DNA of 34,587 nt. Origin: Actinomycetales bacterium (GTDB taxonomy: Bacteria > Actinomycetota > Actinomycetes > Actinomycetales > Kineosporiaceae). Both the position numbers and the translations under genes were made by a program. Under the pieces are notes generated by a model. The model ran no database searches and was not told the DNA's origin. It saw only the letters and a list, made by a program, of their open reading frames with translations. Below, piece by piece: positions 15,634-24,204 of this stretch (its first letter is position 1; each line of letters opens with the position of its first letter). The DNA is taken from NCBI GenBank assembly GCA_012719445.1, contig JAAYAH010000246.1, positions 1-34,587 of the forward strand, read 5' to 3'.

Positions 15634-16710
15634 GTGGTCGCTGACCTGGCCGAGGAGCGGCAGGTCGTCGGCGGCGTCGACACGCACAAGGACACCCACA
15701 CCGCCGCGGTGATCGATGCCGCGGGCAGGATGCTGGGCCACGAGACCTTCCCCGCGACCGGGGCCGGCTATGCCCGGCTGCTGGAGTGGATGTGCGGGTT
15801 GGGGCGGGTGCTGCTGGTCGGGATCGAGGGCAGCGGCGTGTACGGGTCCGGGCTGGCCGCTCACCTGCGGGCCCAGGGTGTGGAGATGGTCGAGGTCGAC
15901 CGGCCCGACCGCAAGGCCCGCCGCTGGCAGGGCAAGTCCGACCCCCTCGACGCCGAGGCCGCCGCCCGGGCCGCGCTGGCCGCCCGCGCCACGGGCACCC
16001 CCAAGGACCGCGACGGCGCGGTGGAAGCGGTGCGGGTGCTGCGGGTGGCCCACCGCAGCGGCGTCGGCCAGCGCGCCGAGGCCCAGCGCCAGATCAAGGC
16101 CCTGATCGTCACCGCCCCCGAGGTGCTGCGCCAGCGACTGCGCGGCCTGAGCACCACGCAGCTGCTGGCCACCTGCGCCCGGCTGCGCCCCGACACCGAC
16201 CGCCTGCACGAGCCAGCCGAGGCCACCAAGCACGCCCTGCGCAGCCTGGCCCAGCGCCACGCCCAGCTCACCGAGGAGATCACCGCCCTGGACACCCGGC
16301 TCGCCGTGTTGGTCGAACAGATCAACCCGGCCCTGCTGCAGCTCAACGGCGTCGGGACCGACGTCGCCGGACAGCTGCTGGTCACCGCCGGAGGCAACCC
16401 CGAACGGGTCCGCTCCGAACCCGCGTTCGCGATGCTGTGCGGCGTCGCCCCGCTACCGGCCTCCTCCGGCAAGACCCGACGCCACCGCCTCAACCGCGGC
16501 GGCGACCGACAGGCCAACGCCGCCCTCTACCGGATCGTGCTCTGCCGGCTGCGCTGGGACCCCCGCACCCGCGCCTACGCCGCACGCCGCACCGGCGAAG
16601 GCCTGTCCAAGAAAGAGATCATTCGCTGCCTGAAACGTCTGATCGCCCGCGAGATCTACCACGTCCTGCAAGCCACAACGATCACCACGCCAGCTACCCA
16701 AGCCGCTTGA
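15634..16710 (+). CDS. IS110-family transposase
   Basis: GTG 15634 with GAGGAG (15621-15626) 7 bases upstream gives 358 residues; ATG 15544 would add 30. The RuvC-like DEDD half has GGVDTHKDTH (first Asp), GIEGSGVYG (Glu), and GKSDPLDAEAAAR (last Asp pair). The C-terminal Transposase_20 half has QLNGVGTDVAGQLLVTAGG, then PASSGKTRRH with the catalytic serine, and a late NAALYRIVLCRLRWD helix. All active-site residues are present and no frameshift is seen, so the enzyme is probably functional. It recombines element ends with short target sites, guided in this family by the element's RNA. The gene is alone on its element. Codon bias matches its neighbours. Confidence 0.95.
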   Translation: MVADLAEERQVVGGVDTHKDTHTAAVIDAAGRMLGHETFPATGAGYARLLEWMCGLGRVLLVGIEGSGVYGSGLAAHLRAQGVEMVEVDRPDRKARRWQGKSDPLDAEAAARAALAARATGTPKDRDGAVEAVRVLRVAHRSGVGQRAEAQRQIKALIVTAPEVLRQRLRGLSTTQLLATCARLRPDTDRLHEPAEATKHALRSLAQRHAQLTEEITALDTRLAVLVEQINPALLQLNGVGTDVAGQLLVTAGGNPERVRSEPAFAMLCGVAPLPASSGKTRRHRLNRGGDRQANAALYRIVLCRLRWDPRTRAYAARRTGEGLSKKEIIRCLKRLIAREIYHVLQATTITTPATQAA

Positions 16711-16724
16711 CAATCCATAGGAGC

Positions 16725-17067
16725 GTCCCTGCTGGTCTGTGATCTTGATCCGGCGACAGACGAGCACCGGATGCTGCACCCACTGCCCTGAGCGATGAAG
16801 GATGGAGAACCGGGGTCAGACGTCGAGCACATGCGCACCAAGGTGATCAGCGGAGCCGCGCGGGTAGGGCCGATCAACAAGTCGCCTCATTTGGGACGCC
16901 TGCCCCGATATGAGGGGGTATAGCCTCGGTGCTAATACCAACATGACAAGTCATCAATAGATCAATCGGGCAAAACTCCTCGCGTGACGGAGATCACTGA
17001 GGCATACTTCATGGTCCACATCGGGACGAGCCGGGTCGGACCGGCCTCCGCGAGTGGGGGGATAACC
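16725..17067 (+). promoter_or_regulatory. Intergenic region with AT-rich candidate promoter/operator
   Basis: No gene is supported. The stretch 16885-16980 is clearly more AT-rich than its surroundings. It contains tatagc near 16919-16924, a possible -10, and the palindrome ATGAC-aa-GTCAT at 16943-16954. This is upstream of the lipoprotein gene that opens the Tad region, so it is the likeliest promoter area for that part of the locus. The fit to a -35/-10 pair is poor. Confidence 0.35.
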
Positions 17068-17718
17068 ATGACATGGACGGATCGGGTGTCCGTCTGGAGC
17101 GGACAGAGGTGTAGCGGCGACAGGAAGAGCCTGCCGGCCGTGACCGGACTGACCTTCGTAACGGTGGCGGCGGTCAGCATGGGCGGCTGCACGGGAGACC
17201 CCACACCTGCCCAGTCGACACCCTTGACGACATCATCGCTGTCCTTGTCGACGGGCACCTCGCAGGCGTTGTCGCCGTCCTTCGTGCCCTCTCCCGGTCC
17301 CTCCGCCGACGCTGCGAAGGCAGCCCTGAGGGTGTACCAGAAGTACTGGGATGCCCAGATCGAAGCCCAGGCCGATCCCCAGAAGGCGATCGGCCCATCA
17401 CTGAAGAGGTACTCGACCGGATCGGCCCGCACCGACATCGAGGCCACAGTGCTGTTGTTCCGGCAGCAGGGCATCGAGATGCGCGGTCGGCCGGTCCTGG
17501 CCCCGCGGGTCACTGCTGTCCGTCTCGGAGACCGTCCACAGGTGTCGATCACTGACTGCGTCGACTCCTCCAACTGGAGGCCGGTCTACGCCCGCAACGG
17601 CAAGTCCGCGCTGGCTCCGGACCAGTCGCCACGCGTTGTGATGGACTCCGTCGCGATCGTGTCCAACGGTCGATGGCTCATCGAGACCTCCTCCGCGCAT
17701 CGGGACCGGACATGTTGA
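17068..17718 (+). CDS. Putative lipoprotein, function unknown
   Basis: This 216-residue protein has a hydrophobic stretch (about 23-38) ending in SMGGC, a weak lipobox with Cys41 as lipid anchor (canonical 'L-A-G-C' is relaxed). Ser/Thr/Pro-rich residues to about 85 form a linker. A compact domain follows: AAKAALRVYQKYWDAQ at its start and DCVDSSNW in the middle, like small extracytoplasmic actinobacterial proteins with a nuclear-transport-factor-type fold. ATG 17068 is used because GGGGGGAT lies 7 bases before; ATG 17074 and an upstream GTG are alternatives. The stop overlaps the next gene's ATG. It probably works outside the membrane with the next secreted protein; a role in the pilus locus is inferred from position only. 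Confidence 0.75.
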   Translation: MTWTDRVSVWSGQRCSGDRKSLPAVTGLTFVTVAAVSMGGCTGDPTPAQSTPLTTSSLSLSTGTSQALSPSFVPSPGPSADAAKAALRVYQKYWDAQIEAQADPQKAIGPSLKRYSTGSARTDIEATVLLFRQQGIEMRGRPVLAPRVTAVRLGDRPQVSITDCVDSSNWRPVYARNGKSALAPDQSPRVVMDSVAIVSNGRWLIETSSAHRDRTC

Positions 17719-18638
17719 CCGCCCGGGCGAGCGGGGTCCTGGTGGTCGTTCTCATTCTTGAGATCCCCCTGGCCACCAACACGGCCGCAGCCGAGGAGAA
17801 CGTGAGTTGCCCTCCCGGTCGTCCGGCGTGCGTGATCGTCGCGGACGCGCCGGGATCACCGGGCACCACCGCCAACTCCCCGGACGAAGCCGACACCGCC
17901 AAGTCCTCGTGCCGCATCCCGGACACCCTCATCGGAGCGGGGAAGCCGATGGCGTGCACGAGCGAGTTCGGGGTGTGGAGTAACACCGACGGGTGCTACT
18001 ACGAGCTGCTGGATCCGCAGCCGCCGGCCTCGGATCCGGTGTGGGAGGGTCACTACCCGGATGGGGCGATCTACCACTGGGTGTGTTTCGGCTATCAGGG
18101 CACCGGTGGTGGTACCGGGTGGCGGGCGACGCCACCGACTGGCCTCGCGGGCCCCATGGTCTCCCCGGCGCAGTTGGCGCAGCGGGCGGTGGAGTTGCTG
18201 CGTCTGGAGGGCCCGGAGATCGGGATGGCTCCGCAGGCGGGCAGAACCGGGTTGGTGGGGCTGCCGGTGTGGTTGTGGACGGCGGCGCGCCCGAGGACGT
18301 GGGGGCCGGTGTCGGCGACGGCGAGCGTGCCGGGGGTGTCGGTGACGGCCACGGGGCGGGCGCAGCGGGTCGTGTGGTCGATGGGTGACGGTCATTCGGT
18401 GACGTGCACGGGGCCGGGGACTCCGTATCGGGAGGCGTTGGGGAACCGGCGGTCTCCGGATTGCGGGTACGTCTACACCCAGCCCTCGGTCACCGAGCCC
18501 GGCGGAAGGTACCGGGTGACGGCCACGACGACGTGGCGGGTGACCTGGGCCGGCGGCGGGGACTCCGGGGTGATCACGTTGACGCGTTCGTCGAGCACGA
18601 CGGCGGAGATCGGTGAGCTGCAGGTCCTGATCTCCTGA
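17712..18638 (+). CDS. Secreted protein of unknown function, beta-rich
   Basis: This 308-residue protein starts at ATG 17712 overlapping the lipoprotein stop (ATGTTGA). Residues 1-27 are a Sec-type signal peptide (RASGVLVVVLILEIPLATNT, with AAA near the cleavage point). The mature part has Cys pairs (CPPGRPACV; SCRIP; ACTSEFG; DGCYYELLDPQPP), then a beta-sandwich-like tail: VVWSMGDGHSVTCTGPGTPY and YRVTATTTWRVTW, the 'W-x-x-G-D-G' pattern recalling PKD-type Ig folds. Similar proteins are common near Tad-like genes of actinobacteria, but no biochemical role is established. With the lipoprotein it may form an extracytoplasmic pair. Bases 18639-18899, between this gene and the next, contain no supported gene. 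Confidence 0.75.
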   Translation: MLTARASGVLVVVLILEIPLATNTAAAEENVSCPPGRPACVIVADAPGSPGTTANSPDEADTAKSSCRIPDTLIGAGKPMACTSEFGVWSNTDGCYYELLDPQPPASDPVWEGHYPDGAIYHWVCFGYQGTGGGTGWRATPPTGLAGPMVSPAQLAQRAVELLRLEGPEIGMAPQAGRTGLVGLPVWLWTAARPRTWGPVSATASVPGVSVTATGRAQRVVWSMGDGHSVTCTGPGTPYREALGNRRSPDCGYVYTQPSVTEPGGRYRVTATTTWRVTWAGGGDSGVITLTRSSSTTAEIGELQVLIS

Positions 18639-18899
18639 GTGGCCCCGTTGCCGGCGCCGGTCCGGCGACGGATCGCCGACAGGCACGTGTCCCACGGGCG
18701 ACACGGCTGGGCCGTGGTCACCCGGGGCGGCGCTCAACCACAACTGGATCACAGCATCCGCGGAGTCGATGCGCGGCCGGCCTGAGCGGTCGGTGGTGCG
18801 GCGTCGGGGACCTCAGGCCTTCGCGGGGCCTGGGGTCAGCGCTCGCCGTTGCGTCGACTCCCAGACATCACGAGACGGGCCTGTAGAGGGGTGTAGGCG

Positions 18900-19604
18900 A
18901 TGGCACGGACTGCGGACCTGGCGCGGACAGCGACCCGAGGTTCACAGGCGGCGGGCGCCTCGCCGGTGGTGGTGCCGGTGGCGGCGCGGGTGAGTCTGCC
19001 GCGGGGCCGGCACCGCCCGGTGTTGTGGGTGGTGGGCGTGGCGTTGTTGGCGGCGGGGACCCTGAGCGTGGTGTGGCTGGTCGACTACCTCGGTCACACG
19101 GTGCCGGTGGTGGTGGCGGCCCGGGACATCCCCGCCGGGACGGCGATCACCGAGGCGGACCTGGCCATCGCGCAGGTCGCGGCGGCCCCGGGGGTGGCCA
19201 CGATCCCCGCCGTGCACCGCGACGCGCTGGTGGGGCGGATGGCGAGCGGGGACGTCCCGGCCGGCGCGGTGCTCGCGCAGCGGCAGTTCACCGAGTTCGG
19301 GCCCCCGGCGGCCGGGCAGGTGCTGGTCCCGCTGTCCCTTCCGGTCTCGCGGGTGCCGCTGGAGCCGTTGCGCGCTGGGGACCGGGTGCTGGTGGTGGAC
19401 ACCCCACCGGCCGACGCCGACCCCCCGACCGCCCTGCCGGGCAGCATCGCCGCCGAGATCGAACACGTCGGCCGACCGGACGTCAACGGTGTCGTGGTGA
19501 TCGATGTGTCGGTGGCCGCCGGGGACGGACCGGCTCTGGCGGCCCGTTCGGCCACCGGGCGTATCGCGCTGGTCCTGCAACCCCGGGCCCGGGCGGCGGG
19601 GTGA
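18900..19604 (+). CDS. SAF-domain membrane protein, CpaB-like
   Basis: This 234-residue protein has one transmembrane helix (about residues 41-62, VLWVVGVALLAAGTLSVVWL), then an extracytoplasmic SAF domain: VPVVVAARDIPAGTAITEADL is the CpaB/FlgA-type opening, and MASGDVPAGAVLAQRQF its second half. CpaB/RcpC in Gram-negatives helps the secretin; Gram-positive homologues may bind the wall or pilus base. The ATG at 18900 has AGAGGGG upstream. TadZ follows after 7 bases, so this begins the pilus assembly operon. There is no secretin here, as expected for a one-membrane organism. Confidence 0.88.
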   Translation: MARTADLARTATRGSQAAGASPVVVPVAARVSLPRGRHRPVLWVVGVALLAAGTLSVVWLVDYLGHTVPVVVAARDIPAGTAITEADLAIAQVAAAPGVATIPAVHRDALVGRMASGDVPAGAVLAQRQFTEFGPPAAGQVLVPLSLPVSRVPLEPLRAGDRVLVVDTPPADADPPTALPGSIAAEIEHVGRPDVNGVVVIDVSVAAGDGPALAARSATGRIALVLQPRARAAG

Positions 19605-19611
19605 TCGGGGT

Positions 19612-20562
19612 ATGGCGGTCATCGGATTGACGTCGGCGAAGGGCTCGCCGGGGGTCACGACGGCGGCGCTGGCGCTGGGCTGGGTGTGGCCGGCGGTGCA
19701 CCCGGGGCGGCGGGTGTTGGTGGTCGACGCCGACCCGGCCGGCACCGGGACGAGCGCGGGGTTCCTGCGCGGGACGGTCCCCGAGGGCGCGGGGGTGGTG
19801 GAGTGGGCCGCGGGCCTGACCGCGGCGAGTCGCACCGGGATCGGCGGGGCGGGCCCTGATGCGCGTCGCGGCCTGTGGGACCACCTGGTCACCCTGGACG
19901 AGGACGGCAGGCGGTTGCTGCTGCCCGGGGTGGGTGATCCCGGCCAGGCCCGGGCGCTGGCCGGCGGCTGGGAGGTGCTGGCCCGGGTCCTGACCGAGGT
20001 GGGCACCGGCGAGGTCGGGCCGTTCCCGGACCGCCTGGACGTCCTGGTCGACCTGGGCCGCGCCGGCGGCACCGCCGACCAGCGGGCGTTGTGGCGGGGG
20101 TGCGCCGTACTGGCGGTCCTGACCCGCTCCACCCTGGCCCAGGTCTCGGCCGCGGCGGGTCTGGTCCACCGCCTCCAGGACAGCCACGTCGGGGCGCGGG
20201 TGGCGGTGGTGCTGGTCGGGCAGAACACCCCCTACCGGGCCGGGGAGATCGCCGCCGCGCTGAAGGTGCCGGTGACCGGGGTCCTGGCGGTGGACCGTGC
20301 CGCCGCGGCGGTGTTCTCCGACGGAACCGGTCGGCCCCGGGGCTTTGAGTCCTCGGCGCTGGTGCGCTCGGCCCGCGCGCTCGCGGCGTCCCTGGGCGCG
20401 CAGGCTTCCCCGACCGCGCCGCCACCAGCGGGCGGGAACGACGCCAGCCCGGCAGGACCTGCCGCCACCCGGCCAGGAACCGGCATGCACCCGCGGGCCG
20501 AGGGCGTTCGGTCGACAGTGGCGCAGGCTGGCGAGGACACCTGGGGTGGTCGACGTGGCTGA
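19612..20562 (+). CDS. tadZ: ParA/MinD-type ATPase, TadZ/CpaE-like
   Basis: This 316-residue protein resembles the MinD/ParA family: LTSAKGSPGVTTAALALG is the deviant Walker A region, VLVVDADPAGTGTSAGF the A' strand. Walker A keeps the signature lysine, but the second lysine of 'K-G-G-x-G-K-T' is Val, so ATP hydrolysis may be weak or lost, as in several TadZ/CpaE proteins that only localise. The Walker B-like strand is DRLDVLVDLGRAGG. The last about 60 residues are Pro/Ala-rich. Position directly before TadA supports TadZ, the polar localisation factor of Tad pili. The start ATG 19612 is seven bases after the SAF gene stop. Its end overlaps the TadA start by 17 bases. Confidence 0.82.
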   Translation: MAVIGLTSAKGSPGVTTAALALGWVWPAVHPGRRVLVVDADPAGTGTSAGFLRGTVPEGAGVVEWAAGLTAASRTGIGGAGPDARRGLWDHLVTLDEDGRRLLLPGVGDPGQARALAGGWEVLARVLTEVGTGEVGPFPDRLDVLVDLGRAGGTADQRALWRGCAVLAVLTRSTLAQVSAAAGLVHRLQDSHVGARVAVVLVGQNTPYRAGEIAAALKVPVTGVLAVDRAAAAVFSDGTGRPRGFESSALVRSARALAASLGAQASPTAPPPAGGNDASPAGPAATRPGTGMHPRAEGVRSTVAQAGEDTWGGRRG

Positions 20563-21979
20563 GCGGACCTCCTTCCCGGGGCTGGTCAGGGCCTCGGCCG
20601 CGACGGTGGCCGGCGGGGTGGATCACGATCTGGTGCGGGAGCTGCGTGAGCAGGTCGCCCGGCGTCTGGCCCCGCAGTTGCAGGCCAGTCCCGCCCTCGA
20701 CGCGGGGACCCGGCGGGAGTTGTGCCGGTCCCTGCTGGCCGAGGCGTTGGCGCAGCGTGCCCGGGAACGTGCCCGCGCCGGGCTTCCGGCCTGGGATGTG
20801 GCCACGGAGTTCGCCGTGGCCGAGGCGGTGATGGCCGCGGTGTTCGGCCTGGGGCGTCTGCAGCCCCTGGTGGATGACCCGGGGATCGAGAACATCGAGG
20901 TCAACGGCTGTGATCAGGTGTGGCTGTCGTATGCCGATGGGCGCACCGTGCCCGGCCCGCCGGTCGCCGACTCCGACACCGAGCTGATCGAGCACCTGCA
21001 GCAGCTCGCGGCGCGGGCCTCGACCTCGGAGCGCACGTTCTCCACCGCCCACCCCAGGTTGCACCTGCGCCTGGACGACGGCTCGCGCCTGGCAGCGATG
21101 GCCTGGACCACACCCCGCCCCCAGGTGGTGATCCGCCGCCACCGGGTCCGAGACGTCGACCTCGACGACCTCATCACGCTCGGCACCCTGGATGCGGTGC
21201 TGGTCGCGTTCCTGCGCGCGGCGCTGGCGGCGGGCAAGAACATCGTGGTCTCGGGGTTGCAGAACGCCGGCAAGACCACCCTGATCCGCGCTCTGGCCAA
21301 TGAGTTCCACCCCGCCGAACGGTTCGCCACGATCGAGCGGGAGTACGAGCTGCACCTGCACGAACTGCCCGAGCGCCATGCCCGGGTGGTGGCGATGGAG
21401 GCGAGGGAGGGCTCGGCGGAACTCGACGCGACCGGACGGCGCGCCGGGGAGGTCACCCTCTCGGAGCTGGTGACCGACGCCCTGCGGTTGAACCTGCGGC
21501 GGATCATCGTCGGGGAGGTCCGCGGTGGTGAGGTCCTGCCGATGTTGGAGGCCATGGCCACCGGCGACGGATCGCTGTGCACGATCCACGCCCGCACCGC
21601 CGGTCGGGTCATCGACCGGATCGTGACCCTGTGCATGGCCGCCGGCGTGGGGATCACCGAGGGCTTCGCCTACCGGCTCATCGCCGGGTCGGTGGACCTC
21701 GTCGTCCACCTGCACCTGCTGGACGAGACCCACCTGGCGGGTGGCCGTCGGCACCGCTACGTCTCCCACGTCCTCGAACTCGGGCCCGTGGCCGAGACCA
21801 GCCGCCCGAGCGTGACCACCGTGTTCGCCCCGGGTCCGGACGGGCGCGCAGTGCCCACGCACCGACCCGCCTGCCTGACCGAGCTGATCGCCGCAGGGCT
21901 GGACCCCGGCCTGTTGGACCAGCGGGCCGGGCTGTGGCCACGACCCCTGCGCCGAGTCGGGGGTGAGGCCTCGTGGTGA
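20546..21979 (+). CDS. tadA: TadA/CpaF-type secretion ATPase
   Basis: A 477-residue type II/IV secretion (VirB11-like) ATPase that powers pilus extension. The N-terminal region (about 60-200) has LVDDPGIENIEVNGCDQVW, the family's 'D-P-x-I-x-E-I-x-V-N' segment. Walker A is GLQNAGKTT (237-245); the Asp box, TIEREYELHL; Walker B-like LNLRRIIVGEVRGGEVLPML; the His box, GSLCTIHARTA. All are intact. GTG 20546 has GAGG at about 9 bases, with GTG 20555 as alternative. The TGA overlaps the next start. It is the motor of the locus; homologues in actinobacteria have also been called conjugation-associated, and this cannot be excluded. Confidence 0.95.
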   Translation: MVDVAERTSFPGLVRASAATVAGGVDHDLVRELREQVARRLAPQLQASPALDAGTRRELCRSLLAEALAQRARERARAGLPAWDVATEFAVAEAVMAAVFGLGRLQPLVDDPGIENIEVNGCDQVWLSYADGRTVPGPPVADSDTELIEHLQQLAARASTSERTFSTAHPRLHLRLDDGSRLAAMAWTTPRPQVVIRRHRVRDVDLDDLITLGTLDAVLVAFLRAALAAGKNIVVSGLQNAGKTTLIRALANEFHPAERFATIEREYELHLHELPERHARVVAMEAREGSAELDATGRRAGEVTLSELVTDALRLNLRRIIVGEVRGGEVLPMLEAMATGDGSLCTIHARTAGRVIDRIVTLCMAAGVGITEGFAYRLIAGSVDLVVHLHLLDETHLAGGRRHRYVSHVLELGPVAETSRPSVTTVFAPGPDGRAVPTHRPACLTELIAAGLDPGLLDQRAGLWPRPLRRVGGEASW

Positions 21980-22953
21980 CCGACCTCGTGGCCGCCGCGG
22001 CGGGGGCGGCGATCGTCGCCGGCCTGATGTGCATCACCGCGGGGTTCCGGCGGGTCCCTCCCCGCACCGGCCCGAGTCCCTGGGCGCGGCTACGGACCTG
22101 GCTCCTGCCGACCCTCGCGACGTCCCGGGACACCACCGGGACCGGTGCCGGTGGCGTCGACCGCGCCCGGGTGGGGTGGTCGACGGTGTGGTCCCGGTGG
22201 CGCTGGCCCATAGCCGCCGCGGTGGGGGTGGTGGCGTGGCTGGTCACCGCCTGGCCAGTGGCCGCCGCGATCGCGGTCCTCGTGGTCATCGGGGTGCCGG
22301 TCCTGCTGTCCACCCCGGCGGTGGCCGCCGCAGGCATCGACCGGATCGAGGCCGTCGAGGAATGGACCCGGCGCCTGGCCGACGTCCTGGTCACCGGGGT
22401 CGGCCTGGAACAGGCCATCACCGCCACCGCCGCCACCTGCCCCGCCCGCCTCCAGCGCGAGGTGGGTGCCCTGGTCGCCCGGCTACAGGCCCGGTGGGAC
22501 GTCGAGACCGCGCTGCGGGCCTTCGCCGCCGACCTGGACGACGCCACCGCCGACCTCGTCGTCGCCACGTTGATCCTGGGGGCCAGACGTCGGGGCCCGG
22601 GCCTGGCGCGGGTGCTGGCGGCGGTGGCCGACTCGGTGGCCGCGGAGGTCGCCATGCGCCGCGGGGTGGAGGCCGAACGCGCCCGTCCACGGGCCACAGC
22701 CCGCGCCGTCACCCTCATCACCCTCGCCGTGATCGCCTTCGGCGCCTTGAACACCACCTACACCCGCCCCTACGGCACCCCGACCGGGCAACTGGCCCTC
22801 GCGGTGATCACCGCGGGGTTCGCCGGGGCCCTGTGGTGGATGCGGGCGATGACCCTGCCGGCCCGAGGCTTCCGATTGCTCGACGACCCGCTCACGCCCA
22901 CCGACCCGGACACCCAGTCCGGCGCCGAGACGCGGGAGGTGAGCCGGTCGTGA
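21976..22953 (+). CDS. tadB: TadB-like type II secretion F-domain membrane protein
   Basis: This 325-residue protein has an N-terminal segment (about 3-22), two close transmembrane helices near 77-115 (PIAAAVGVVAWLVTAWPVAA...), a cytoplasmic T2SSF domain (about 125-235: EEWTRRLADVLVTGVGLEQAI, ARRRGPGLARVLAAVADSV), and two more helices near 240-258 and 275-291. T2SSF proteins form the inner platform on which TadA turns. GTG 21976 gives the GTGA overlap with tadA; GTG 21973 is one codon earlier. The stop overlaps the next GTG. Pairing with the next gene as TadB/TadC is standard. Confidence 0.88.
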   Translation: MTDLVAAAAGAAIVAGLMCITAGFRRVPPRTGPSPWARLRTWLLPTLATSRDTTGTGAGGVDRARVGWSTVWSRWRWPIAAAVGVVAWLVTAWPVAAAIAVLVVIGVPVLLSTPAVAAAGIDRIEAVEEWTRRLADVLVTGVGLEQAITATAATCPARLQREVGALVARLQARWDVETALRAFAADLDDATADLVVATLILGARRRGPGLARVLAAVADSVAAEVAMRRGVEAERARPRATARAVTLITLAVIAFGALNTTYTRPYGTPTGQLALAVITAGFAGALWWMRAMTLPARGFRLLDDPLTPTDPDTQSGAETREVSRS

Positions 22954-23855
22954 TGCTCAACGTGGCAGCGATCGCCGCGGGCGCGGCGATCGGCGGTGGG
23001 CTCGCGTTGTGTGTCGCGGGGTGCTTCCCGCGGGTACCAGACCTGGTCCAGACCCTGGCCCGCGCCCGGGACGGCACACCCGCCGACGGGTTCACCGGTG
23101 ACGGATCACCTGAGCGGCCCGAGCCGGCCTGGTTGTCGCGGTTCCTGCCGCCACGGGTGGTGGAGGTCCTGGCCGGTGGCCGCCACGCGGTGGAGTTGGA
23201 GGTGACCGGGCAGAGTCGGCAGGCCTTCGCCGCGACCCGGCTGGCGTGTGTGGCGCTCGGGCTGGTGTTCCCCCCGGCGCTGGTGGGGGCCATGGCCGCC
23301 GTCGGGTTGGCGCTGCCGTGGAGCGTGCCGGTGGTGGCCTCGCTGGTGCTGGCCGGGGTGTTGTTCGTGGTGGCGGAGGTGGACCTGCGTCGCCGCGCCG
23401 AGGCCGCCCGGCACCAGCTGCGGCTGGCGACCTGCGCCTACACCGAGCTCGTCGCCCTGGAACGCGCCGGGGACGCCGGGGTCGTCGAGGCCCTGGAACG
23501 CGCCGCCACCATCAGCACCAGCGACGCGTTCACCCGCATCCACGACGCCCTGGTCCGCGCCGAACTCGCCGGGCACCCGCCATGGCAGGGCCTTGCCGAC
23601 CTCGCAACCCGCACCGGCGTGGCCGAACTGGCCGACGTCGCCGACATCATGGCCACCTCCGGACGTGACGGCGCCGCCGTCTACACCACCCTGCGGGCCC
23701 GGGCCGCCGCGTTGCGCACCCACCTGCTCACCAGCGCCGCCGCGAAGGCCAACGCCACCAGTGAGCACCTCATCGTCCCCGTCGCAGGCCTCGGCATCGC
23801 GTTCATGGCCCTGGTCGGCTACCCCGCCTTCGCGCGCATCGTGGGGGTCGGATGA
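22950..23855 (+). CDS. tadC: TadC-like type II secretion F-domain membrane protein
   Basis: This 301-residue protein starts with a hydrophobic segment (about 4-24), has a double helix near 98-142 (ALVGAMAAVGLALPW and VVASLVLAGVLFVV), a cytoplasmic T2SSF domain (about 150-265: YTELVALERAGDAGVVEAL, LADVADIMATSGRDGAAVY), and a closing helix near 273-296. It is the second platform subunit. GTG 22950 overlaps the tadB stop; ATG 22953 is an alternative. It ends the core machinery block: the next gene, the pilin, comes after 124 bases with a hairpin. Confidence 0.88.
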   Translation: MMLNVAAIAAGAAIGGGLALCVAGCFPRVPDLVQTLARARDGTPADGFTGDGSPERPEPAWLSRFLPPRVVEVLAGGRHAVELEVTGQSRQAFAATRLACVALGLVFPPALVGAMAAVGLALPWSVPVVASLVLAGVLFVVAEVDLRRRAEAARHQLRLATCAYTELVALERAGDAGVVEALERAATISTSDAFTRIHDALVRAELAGHPPWQGLADLATRTGVAELADVADIMATSGRDGAAVYTTLRARAAALRTHLLTSAAAKANATSEHLIVPVAGLGIAFMALVGYPAFARIVGVG

Positions 23856-23919
23856 CACGCCCACGGGTTCGCGATCACCGACAGCCCCACAGCCTGCTCA
23901 CCGGCCACGGCGTCCGCCC

Positions 23920-23950
23920 CGGCACGGCGGAGCGACCGAGTGCCGTGCCG
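23920..23950 (+). terminator. Hairpin between machinery genes and pilin genes
   Basis: CGGCACGGC (23920-23928) and GCCGTGCCG (23942-23950) form a perfect 9-bp stem with a 13-base loop. No T-tract follows. It lies 65 bases after tadC and 29 before the pilin ATG. It may be a partial terminator or a processing site that separates pilin expression from machinery expression, a common need because pilin is required in excess. Confidence 0.45.
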
Positions 23951-23979
23951 AGTCTCACCCCAACTCCTGGGAGGCCACC

Positions 23980-24204
23980 ATGACCCCTGTCCTGTTGACC
24001 GTGGCCCGGGCCCACGCCCAGGTCCTGGCCCACGCCCTGCGTGTCCGCCGCTCAGCCCGGTCCCCGGTCGGGACCCGCGGCAAGGACGCGGGGGTCTCGA
24101 CCCTCGAAATGGTAATCATCGCGTTGGGGTTGATGGCGATCGCCGCGCTGCTGGTCGCCGGGCTGACCGCCGCGGTGCGCTCCCGCGTCAACCAACTCCA
24201 ATGA
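23980..24204 (+). CDS. flp: Flp-type pilin
   Basis: A 74-residue prepilin, the probable pilus subunit. The type IV prepilin signature is clear: a basic leader ends in RGKDAG, with cleavage expected after Gly38, then VSTLEMVIIALGLMAIAALL with Glu43 at position +5 of the mature protein, and a hydrophobic helix to about residue 65. The predicted mature part is only about 36 residues, at the short end for Flp pilins. GGGAGG sits 5 bases before ATG 23980, the strongest ribosome-binding site of the locus, suiting high expression. The stop overlaps, by an ATGA junction, the next gene. No prepilin peptidase gene is present in the window. Confidence 0.78.
   Translation: MTPVLLTVARAHAQVLAHALRVRRSARSPVGTRGKDAGVSTLEMVIIALGLMAIAALLVAGLTAAVRSRVNQLQ

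Larger units (their letters stand above)
15442..16724 (+). mobile_element. IS110-family insertion element
   Basis: A single transposase gene of the IS110 family (DEDD plus serine type) is bracketed by a 9-base direct repeat, CATAGGAGC, at 15442-15450 and 16716-16724. The length between is about 1.28 kb, usual for the family. IS110 elements lack terminal inverted repeats and move by a circular intermediate; the repeat most likely marks the two ends. The right end is only six bases after the transposase stop, while the left non-coding part is 192 bases, the layout of the IS110 subgroup that encodes a bridge RNA at the left. Exact ends need comparison with an empty site. Confidence 0.75.

Noticed and set aside
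21963-23855. Long continuous frame spanning tadB and tadC
   Set aside because: The upstream part lacks TadC features and is an alternate-frame shadow of tadB; tadC starts at 22950.
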